A stretch of 64,000 nucleotides of DNA from NCBI GenBank assembly GCA_040954595.2, contig CM082586.2, positions 11,222,001-11,286,000 of the forward strand, in the 5' to 3' direction. The notes beneath the pieces were generated by a model that searched no databases, had not been told where the DNA came from, and saw only the letters and a program-made list of their open reading frames with translations. This DNA comes from Balanoglossus misakiensis (taxonomy: Eukaryota > Hemichordata). The translations under genes were made by a program, and so were the position numbers. Each line of letters opens with the position of its first letter. Positions within the stretch are counted from its first letter, which is position 1. Below are positions 57,188 to 64,000 of this stretch, piece by piece.

Positions 57188-57391
57188 TGTTATGTTTCCA
57201 TCAACATGGGAATAATAATGCGATCATAAGGTATAACAACAACCTATTTATTGATCGGCTGAAAAGACTCAACAATGTGCTTCGCCTTATCTGGGCGGAA
57301 GTGACGTCGTACAGCAATTCATAAACAAGTGGAACACCAACAATGCAACACTAGATGGCGCTATATTGATCGTAGCTGTCAGAATACTACA
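57188..57391 (-). repeat. Gypsy 3' LTR (204 bp)
   Basis: On the plus strand this reads TGTTATGTTTCCATCAACAT ... AGAATACTACA. Compared with the other LTR it has CAAG for CCAG and AGATGGCGC for AGAGGGCGC. The minus-strand LTR starts TGTAGTA and ends CATAACA, giving the usual TG..CA termini. Confidence 0.95.
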
Positions 57392-57406
57392 TCCCCTCTT
57401 CTTTAA
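57392..57406 (-). other. Gypsy polypurine tract
   Basis: On the minus strand, TTAAAGAAGAGGGGA directly precedes the 3' LTR. This is the expected position and composition of the primer for plus-strand DNA synthesis. Confidence 0.85.
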
Positions 57407-57610
57407 GATAAATTGTTTCAAAACTCTTTTTGAATACGAATGTCACTGTGAATTGTCCTGTGCAAACTCTGCATTCATCTTGAATCAGTCTTTGTCAAAA
57501 TCAAACGCAACGAACATGAAAAATACTCTGGGAAAAATGTGATAAATTTTCCTCTGTATAACTCAACTTTCTGTGGAACAAATGGCGTATCTCAATATCA
57601 GAAAAAGCTA

Positions 57611-60600
57611 TCAATCAGTCACATAATCTTTGTATCGAGACGGCTTTTGTATATTTGTTCTGGTTCGTGTTGATCTCAACGATTCTTGGGCTGGTGATGC
57701 TGGCGTTGCGGGTTGTTGAGGCGGTGTTCCCTCTGTGACTGCTGGTGCAATATTGTGTTGATCCATCCCTGTCTGTGCTGGTTTCAGTTCTGCGCTGACT
57801 GGTTTCAGGTGGATCCTGTTGCGTCGCATTTGTTTCCCGTTGTCTAACTTCACGGTGTAGGACCTAGGTGTGTTTGCTGGGGCTACAACTCTCGCTGGAC
57901 TCCATGTTTTGCTGATTGGGTTTTGTACATGGACTTGTTGACCTGTCAGCAATTCTGGTAGTTGTCTGGAGTGCTGGTCGTGGCTGGAAGTCTGGGCCTG
58001 CTGTTGAGATGTCAGGTATTGACGAACTTCCTCCCCGTTTCTTGCTGGGTGAATTTTGGCTGGGAGAGTTGTCTTGTATGCTCTGCTGTTCAGCAACTCA
58101 GCTGGTGATGGTATGTTGGACTTCAATGGAGTCGCGCGAAGTGCCAACAATGCTAGATTCGGATCATCTCCGGACTCTTTGCACTTCATCAGGATGTTCT
58201 TCACGGTCTGTACATGTCGCTCGATAAAACCGTGCCCTTTGGGATAGTATGGTGATGATGTGACTATCGCAAAACCATACTTCTCAGTTAGGCTGTGGAA
58301 GTCTCTAGCTGTAAACTGAGATCCGTTGTCACAAACTAGTTTCTCGGGTATTCCTTGCTCTGCAAATAGAATTCGGAGGGCTCTCATAATGGTACTGGCT
58401 CTGAGGTCTTCAAGTTTCCTAATGAAGGGGAACTTGGAGTAGTAGTCAGCAACTATCATGTACCATGTTTGGTTCACGTAGAATAGGTCTGCTCCAATTG
58501 TGTGCCACAGTCGTGGTGGAATTTCCATTGGAATCATCGGTTCCTTCTGCTGGGAATTCTGGAATTTCTGGCACGCGTTGCATCCTGTTACTAGTCTCTC
58601 TATATCTTTACAAATTCCAGGCCAGTACACGCTGGATCTGGCTCTCAGCTTGCATTTCTCGATCCCCAGGTGACTGCTATGAATGCGTTGTAGCATTTCA
58701 TCTCTCATTACTGCTGGTATGAGGAGTCGGCTGCCTATCAGGATAATACCATCTTCGATAGCGATATCGTCTCGAATAGACCAGTAGGGTCGAATATCAG
58801 CGTGAATGTCCTTGATGCTATCTGGCCATCCTTTCAGGACTTGCTGGATCAATAATTGAAGAATTTCATCTTTGGTAGTTTCTTCTTTGATCTCCATCTG
58901 TCTCATTGGTGTGATCTTCACCAGGTGGTGTATCTGGACTTTTATGTCACTGATTTCGTTCTGATCTTGTGGTGACAGTCTAGATAGTGCGTCGGCAAGT
59001 ATCATCTGTTTGCCTGGCTTGTAGTGTATGGTGAAATCATACGGCTGTATGCGCAACAGCATTCTCTGTAATCGGGGTGGTGCCTTGGTCAAATTCTTCC
59101 TCTGAATTTGCTCCAACGGTCGATGATCACTCTCTACTATGAAACTTCTGCCATAGAGATATGTGCGAAACTTCTCACATCCGTAGACTACCGCGAGTAG
59201 TTCTCTTTCTATATTGGCGTATCGGGTTTCCGCTGGTGTCAGGGCCTTGGACGCAAATGCTATAGGTCTCTGTTCCTGTATGAGCACCGCTCCGATTCCC
59301 TTTCCCGATGCGTCGACTTGTAGAGTGACAGGCTTCTTACGGTCGTAGTAAGCAAGTGTAGTCTTTGTGCTGATCAGGTCCTTGATCATATTGAAAGACT
59401 TTGTGTGTGTCGTAGACCACTCAAACTCAGTGTCGTCTCTGATGAGCTCTCTCAGTGGTGCTGTGTGTTCAGCTAATCTGGGTATGAATGAACCCATGTA
59501 GTTCACCATTCCGAGGAATGTGCGCAGTTCGGTCTTGTCTCTAGGCGGATGCATCATCTCTATCGCCTTGACCTTTTCTGGGTTGGGTTTAACTCCGTCT
59601 TCTGTGTATAACATGCCAAAGAAACTACATTCTTTTGTCTTGATGTAGCATTTCTCTTTGTTCAGTTTAATGCCTGCTTTCCTGGTTCGTTCCATGGCTT
59701 CGTGTAGATGCAGGTCATGGTGTCGCTCTCCTGATCCTAAGACTTGTATATCGTCTGCAATGCCGACTGCACCTTCACACTCTCTGTATGTTTCATCAAT
59801 TTTGAATTGAAACACATCTTGGCTCATCCTTAGCCCAAATGGCATTCGTAGGAATCTGTAACGGCCATATGGTGTGTTAAAGGTCGTCAGGAAGGATGAT
59901 TCTTCATCGATATTTACATTCCAGTATCCGTTCCGCGCGTCTAGCTTGCTGAAAAGTGTTGCGCCTGCCAACTTTGGGGTAATCTCCTCCAATGTGGGTG
60001 TAGGGTAATGATCCCTTTTAATGGCTTTGTTCAAGTCCTTCGGGTCCAGACAAATGCGAAGTCTTCCATTGTCTTTCTCCCGGACAACAAGAGAATTGAC
60101 CCAGTTCGTAGGCTGGTTCACTTTGGCGATGATTTGCTTATCTTCCATCTCCTGCAGCTCGGTTTTGAGTCTATCCATTAGTTCTAATGGAACTCTGCGG
60201 GCAGGGTGTACTACTGGTTGTACTTCTGGATCAAGAGTGATGTGGTATGTGTAGTTTTCAAAACATCCGACCACGTCGTCAAAGCAATCAGGGTACATCC
60301 TCAGCAACTGTTCTTTGTTCTTTATGGGAGGGCGGTCCCCGATGGGTGTATTACTGTCTATGTAGTCATCTGCAGGGTTTCTGTTTTTTCCTGCTGGCTT
60401 CTGTTCGTTCATCTTTCTCTTTTCCACTTCCACATTTCTTCCAGGCTGTGCTGTCTTGCACTCTGGGCTCGCCTGCACTTGTATGGCTTCTACTGAACAG
60501 TTTATTTGTATCAGGTTTAAGGCTCTGCTTGCCTTTAACCCTAAAATGGCTGGGCCTGCGGCGTCAGTTACATAGAAGAGGCATCTGATTTTCCTCTCTC

Positions 60601-61450
60601 TATGTTCACATGGAATGACGATGGTGCCAAGCTGTTTGATTTTGGAACCTCCATATGCGGTAAGGATTGTTTTATTTTCCTTCAAGTGCCCGCGTTTTGG
60701 ATTTCCGTGTTTATCCAGTTTCTCTGGAAATATGATCTTGAAAAGGCAGAGGGGCAGTATATTGCCCTGTGCACCGGTATCAATCTTGCATCTCAGTGCT
60801 ACTTTCCTTTTCTTTTCGCTCTGTGTGATTGTCAGTTTCGTGTATATTTCTTCTTGTCTGTTGATGTTGTCCAATGCATTTATTTCGATAGTTCCAACAT
60901 CTAGGACTTCATCATCTATTTGATGCATGTTGCTGCTCGAGCGTGTCACATTATGGATTGGTTTTCCACCTCGTCTCTGCTGTGACTTCGGTTCGCTTGA
61001 GCTGGTTTTGGAACGGCATACCGCCTGCCAGTGATTAGGTTTCCCACAATTTCGGCATTTCGAGCCATATGCTGGGCAGTTACTTTTCACTGAGGTGTCA
61101 TGCTTTTTTCCGAAATGCTTACATTGTTTGGGGTGTGTCTTGTTGGGCTGCCTTTTTACTGCGTTGACAGCCTTGCTATCCACAGGATTAGCAATATGGC
61201 AATTTGTGAGCGTTTTCATGTGTTTTGTTGTGGCTTCGTGACCTCTAGCTATATCGAGCGCCTCCTTCAAGGTCAGTTTCTCATCACGCCCAATAAGTTT
61301 CTTCTGTATTTCTTGGTGACAGATCCCCCATATCAACTGATCTACGAGTCTTGCTTCCTGTTCTTTTGTATCCCCAAATTTGCATTTGGCGGCTTCATTT
61401 TTCAATTTCGAAAAGAAATCATCAACTGGTTCTCCAGGGTCTTGTCTCAT
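57611..61450 (-). CDS. Ty3/Gypsy Gag-Pol polyprotein (Gag C-part, PR, RT, RNase H, IN)
   Basis: A 1,279-codon frame. In order: Gag C-terminal half; a CCHC zinc knuckle at residues 132-145 (CRNCGKPNHWQAVC); aspartic protease DTGA at 224-227; reverse transcriptase at about 420-640 with LDARNGYW and the catalytic ADD at 565-567; RNase H at about 705-830 with D713, E748 and D775; and integrase. Integrase has an HHCC finger (H924, H927, C957, C960), core D988, D1041, E1077 (D,D-35-E) and a C-terminal SH3-like region. The frame is open upstream of its first Met, and the N-terminal Gag lies in another frame at 61495-61761. All catalytic residues are present, so Pol could be functional. Gag and Pol share one frame, with no programmed shift needed between them. 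There is no chromodomain. Confidence 0.95.
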   Translation of the reverse strand: MRQDPGEPVDDFFSKLKNEAAKCKFGDTKEQEARLVDQLIWGICHQEIQKKLIGRDEKLTLKEALDIARGHEATTKHMKTLTNCHIANPVDSKAVNAVKRQPNKTHPKQCKHFGKKHDTSVKSNCPAYGSKCRNCGKPNHWQAVCRSKTSSSEPKSQQRRGGKPIHNVTRSSSNMHQIDDEVLDVGTIEINALDNINRQEEIYTKLTITQSEKKRKVALRCKIDTGAQGNILPLCLFKIIFPEKLDKHGNPKRGHLKENKTILTAYGGSKIKQLGTIVIPCEHRERKIRCLFYVTDAAGPAILGLKASRALNLIQINCSVEAIQVQASPECKTAQPGRNVEVEKRKMNEQKPAGKNRNPADDYIDSNTPIGDRPPIKNKEQLLRMYPDCFDDVVGCFENYTYHITLDPEVQPVVHPARRVPLELMDRLKTELQEMEDKQIIAKVNQPTNWVNSLVVREKDNGRLRICLDPKDLNKAIKRDHYPTPTLEEITPKLAGATLFSKLDARNGYWNVNIDEESSFLTTFNTPYGRYRFLRMPFGLRMSQDVFQFKIDETYRECEGAVGIADDIQVLGSGERHHDLHLHEAMERTRKAGIKLNKEKCYIKTKECSFFGMLYTEDGVKPNPEKVKAIEMMHPPRDKTELRTFLGMVNYMGSFIPRLAEHTAPLRELIRDDTEFEWSTTHTKSFNMIKDLISTKTTLAYYDRKKPVTLQVDASGKGIGAVLIQEQRPIAFASKALTPAETRYANIERELLAVVYGCEKFRTYLYGRSFIVESDHRPLEQIQRKNLTKAPPRLQRMLLRIQPYDFTIHYKPGKQMILADALSRLSPQDQNEISDIKVQIHHLVKITPMRQMEIKEETTKDEILQLLIQQVLKGWPDSIKDIHADIRPYWSIRDDIAIEDGIILIGSRLLIPAVMRDEMLQRIHSSHLGIEKCKLRARSSVYWPGICKDIERLVTGCNACQKFQNSQQKEPMIPMEIPPRLWHTIGADLFYVNQTWYMIVADYYSKFPFIRKLEDLRASTIMRALRILFAEQGIPEKLVCDNGSQFTARDFHSLTEKYGFAIVTSSPYYPKGHGFIERHVQTVKNILMKCKESGDDPNLALLALRATPLKSNIPSPAELLNSRAYKTTLPAKIHPARNGEEVRQYLTSQQQAQTSSHDQHSRQLPELLTGQQVHVQNPISKTWSPARVVAPANTPRSYTVKLDNGKQMRRNRIHLKPVSAELKPAQTGMDQHNIAPAVTEGTPPQQPATPASPAQESLRSTRTRTNIQKPSRYKDYVTD

Positions 61451-61494
61451 ATCTTGGAATTGGTATCTATGTATGCGATGATTCGACTTCGGCT

Positions 61495-61761
61495 CTAAGT
61501 GTTCGGAAAATTTGTCGAATAGTACTGTGGGGACTTTCCGCTGGTCTTCATTTTCAAACGACCAACTGTTGTATTTGTCAAGACCTGGTTCACCGGACCA
61601 TAGAATATGTAGCTAGCTTTCTCTTCATCGTTAGCATCTTTAAGTGCTGTCTTAAATGTTAACTCACATTTTTGACGAAAACGACTGAAGGCTAGTGCTA
61701 GATCTGGCGCGTCCCATTCCATCTTTGGGGCTGTGAAGGGCGTTTGTAGTGCGGCCGCCAT
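61495..61761 (-). pseudogene. Gypsy Gag N-terminus, frame-broken from Gag-Pol
   Basis: It starts MAAALQTPFTAPKMEWDAPD and continues FRQKCELTFKTALKDANDEE, a typical Ty3/Gypsy Gag start about 100 bases inside the 5' LTR. The true Gag frame resumes in the frame of the 57611-61450 ORF from about 61605 downwards (WSFENEDQRKVPTVLFDKF follows there). A single-base break near 61601-61608 therefore separates the two. Either a recent mutation or a sequence error would explain it. Confidence 0.8.
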
Positions 61762-61856
61762 CTTGTCAGGTCAGTTCGATGGTCTTTTCTTCTGTAGTTT
61801 TGGTGTCTTGTGTAGTCGATACTGTGTAAAGTCTGCTTACATCTGATCACTCACGT

Positions 61857-61871
61857 TCACCGCTGCCACCA
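61857..61871 (-). other. Gypsy primer-binding site
   Basis: On the minus strand TGGTGGCAGCGGTGA follows the 5' LTR by zero bases. The leading TGG is complementary to a tRNA 3' CCA. I cannot name the tRNA with confidence. Confidence 0.7.
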
Positions 61872-62075
61872 TGTTATGTTTCCATCAACATGGGAATAAT
61901 AATGCGATCATAAGGTATAACAACAACCTATTTATTGATCGGCTGAAAAGACTCAACAATGTGCTTCGCCTTATCTGGGCGGAAGTGACGTCGTACAGCA
62001 ATTCATAAACCAGTGGAACACCAACAATGCAACACTAGAGGGCGCTATATTGATCGTAGCTGTCAGAATACTACA
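61872..62075 (-). repeat. Gypsy 5' LTR (204 bp)
   Basis: Near-identical to 57188-57391. It would contain promoter and start site for the element. The end ...GAGGGCGCTATATTGATCG on the plus strand resembles the ends of the ~300-bp repeat at 45111. Confidence 0.95.
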
Positions 62076-62509
62076 CCCCCCCCCCCCCCCCGCATGTTTA
62101 AAGGTTTCTATAGAAAAGCATTGTTAAGGTTCACAAAACTTTGAAGAAGCTTTGCAACACTAACTTTGGCCAAAGATTTGAATGTTAAGGTTTCACAAAC
62201 GTAGTTACAGCTGAGGTTCAACTAAGACTAGTATAAGAGGCTTCAGCACGCCAAGTCTTGTAGCAAGCTTCAACACAAAGCTTTTTGCAACATTGTTCAA
62301 AGCGTTGTCAAAGGTACTGCACAACCCTGGTGAAGTAGTGCTATATTTTCAATTAAATGGCTTAAGCCATTTGTCTCTCCAACCAGAATTGCACCAGAGT
62401 TAAATACACACAGCTTGAAATTGTAAAATGTTGCAAAATCAAACGATCACATCCTTACACCTATTATTAGAACCAGAAGTTGAGTCAAAATTTTCCTACC
62501 TAGAAATTT
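62076..62509. other. C-tract and unremarkable flank
   Basis: 62076-62092 is a run of C that continues the Gypsy target site. The rest contains short AAGCTTTGCAAC/GGTTCACAAAAC-type words but no gene or clear repeat. Confidence 0.4.
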
Positions 62510-62910
62510 TCTTTCCTATGAAGTTTTTTGCTTATTGGCATTCATATGGGAGCCTAGACCTATTCCAGCTGAGTTGCCAAAATGGCAATGTTGGACAATT
62601 CTTCTAATATGCATGATCAAAAATGGCCGCCAAATACCTTCTCTAAAATAAAACTTGGCCCTTTTTTCTCAAAATTATGTGTAATATCTAAAATTTCAGG
62701 ATTTGCATCCATATTGGTTATGTATTGCAAATGTGGCAGTGTTTGGCAACTTTTCTATTTTGCATAATCAAAAATGGCCGCCAATCACCACTAAAAGTGA
62801 AATTTTGCCATGTTTCCCAAAATGATGCGCAATATCGTATTTTCAGGATTAGCACATTCATATGGGTACCTTAAACAATACAACTGTGTTGCAAATTTGG
62901 CAGTGTTACC
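62510..62910. repeat. Degenerate ~156-bp tandem repeat, about 2.5 units
   Basis: CAAAAATGGCCGCCAA at about 62609 and 62768, and TTTCAGGATT..GCA at about 62694 and 62845, show the period. A partial third unit precedes them (GCCAAAATGGCAATGTTGG at about 62575). The open frame through it is not protein-like. Confidence 0.55.
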
Positions 62911-64000
62911 GTACTAATCATGAAGCAAGGAAGTGCAACCTCTGTATCCCAAATATATGTCTATCCCCACTGATAGGAGTCACAAAGAGCCAGCCCCTCT
63001 GCATCATCCTGTTCCTCAATCTCACGATGGGAATCCTTTTCAGAATTCCGACCTCAAAACATCCAGGGATTCACCATCATTCACCACCCCTCGTCAGTAT
63101 CCACCATGTTTAGATCCAATGCCTGAACATGTTGTCTCTTTATCTATGGATTGCGTTAAAGGCCAGTGGGAGTTTCATCTCCTTTTTTTGCAATTTTGAC
63201 CATTTTTATCTGGTGCATAATGCTAGAGTACATATCATCCATACAGGATGATGCATGTACAGTGATGGGAAATGTATCAATCCACTCCTGCACTAGATTT
63301 GCATACAGTGCCATACCTTTTAGGGCTATTTTCTTGACCCTTTTGATAGTCTGCTGGCCAAAAGTGGCTGGCCAAAGTGGCCAGCAGAGACATTCTTCCA
63401 ATACCCTTCATAGTGCCAACAGACAAGGCTTGGATATACAACCTGTGTTGCTTGTAAGGCACACATCTCCAATTGGTACATTGGGCCAATTATACTGTAC
63501 ATGTACAGCTAGGAAAAAAATATACTTCATCATAGTTTCCATGGTCAGCAGCTTCAATAACTTGTTGCCTTGTCTTACTGAACATTTAGACTTATAAAGA
63601 AGTATAACAAGAATAAAGTTGTCCAAATAGTGTTGGCAGGGGGGTGGGGGATGTGTTCTCCCATACAAAGGTGTATAGGTATGTAGTCTTTAAGAAAAAC
63701 TTGGGGTAAATGACCAGAAAATTTGACTTATAATACAAATAGGTCGGGTTTTGGGCATTTACACGTGTTGATGTTATCGACTGGGGCGACAGACTACCAT
63801 CCGAAAAAATTTCAAGTACCCCCCCCCCCCCCTCGGGTGCCGGCCAGTGGGATGGAGGTGATAGAAACTGTTGCAGATACAATAGAGGCCTACAACCTGA
63901 AAACCTTCTGGCTTTAACCGAGGACTTGCCATTAAAGATACCTGTAGGCCCCTATATGCTGCTCCCACATACACTCCCAGTCCTAAACCTTGCATCTGAT
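62911..64000. other. Window end: weak coding candidates only
   Basis: A plus frame at 62933-63199 is Pro/Ser-rich (RQYPPCLDPMPEHVVSLSMD). A minus frame at 63156-63401 reads ALKGMALYANLVQEWIDTFP and then ITVHASSCMDDMYSS before a stop. Both have natural composition, but neither has convincing splice borders or a recognisable family. A perfect GGCCAGC/GCTGGCC-rich mini-repeat lies at 63355-63384 and a C14 run at about 63819. Confidence 0.25.

Larger units (their letters stand above)
57188..62075 (-). mobile_element. Ty3/Gypsy LTR retrotransposon, nearly intact
   Basis: Two 204-bp LTRs (57188-57391 and 61872-62075) start TGTAGTATTC and end AACATAACA on the minus strand and differ at only about two positions. 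The internal region encodes Gag, protease, RT, RNase H and integrase in that order, so it is Ty3/Gypsy, not Copia. It sits between C6 on the left and a C-run on the right, compatible with a 5-bp CCCCC target duplication. One frame break in gag is the only visible lesion. There is no env-like ORF. Confidence 0.95.

Noticed and set aside
57916-58722. Plus-strand open frames inside the Gypsy element (also 60021-61662)
   Set aside because: They are antisense shadows of the 1,279-codon Pol frame.

Overview
The window looks like AT-rich nuclear DNA from an animal, most likely a marine invertebrate. The reasons are spliced exons with GT-AG borders, a Ty3/Gypsy element, LINE and hAT relics, many TIR and foldback elements, and multi-kilobase satellites. 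The phylum cannot be fixed from the sequence; a deuterostome such as a hemichordate or amphioxus is only a guess. There are no bacterial operons, rRNA genes or CRISPR arrays. Host coding sequence is sparse and nearly all of it is partial.

1-10 kb is a mosaic of foldback and MITE elements: half a TTAA-type MITE at the left edge, a 430-bp palindrome, a ~4-kb foldback whose arms are built of ~170-bp repeats, a 252-bp TIR MITE and a ~190-bp-arm palindrome. 10.6-11.2 kb (minus) is the best host-gene call: the last coding exon of a UBE2J1-like tail-anchored ubiquitin-conjugating enzyme. Its reading frame changes twice, each time at a run of five C. 13.5-14.6 kb holds three exons of a frameshifted hAT-transposase-derived gene.

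14.7-25 kb is a nest of elements. An L2/CR1-like LINE 3' end sits inside a ~239-bp repeat. A second LINE (endonuclease plus RT, minus strand) is split by a TTAA-flanked MITE and by a ~4.9-kb TIR element. That TIR element carries three 69-bp satellite arrays, each unit holding two GGAAATTTCC palindromes, and an internal 1.8-kb direct duplication. 25.7-27 kb carries two more TTAA MITEs.

29.5-45.1 kb is a ~78-bp AT-rich satellite (about 14 kb in all). It is interrupted at 40.49-42.09 kb by a 1.6-kb insertion whose empty site survives elsewhere in the same array. 45.1-45.8 kb is a ~300-bp tandem repeat.

47-57 kb contains scattered, partly inverted fragments of an OB-fold (RPA-like) gene. Two fragments are separated by three tandem 2,067-bp units inside long inverted repeats. 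A GC-rich, coding-like but unrecognised segment (56.2-57.2 kb) follows. 57.19-62.08 kb is a young, nearly intact Ty3/Gypsy retrotransposon on the minus strand, with 204-bp LTRs, in a C-tract. The last 2 kb holds a short degenerate repeat and weak coding candidates.
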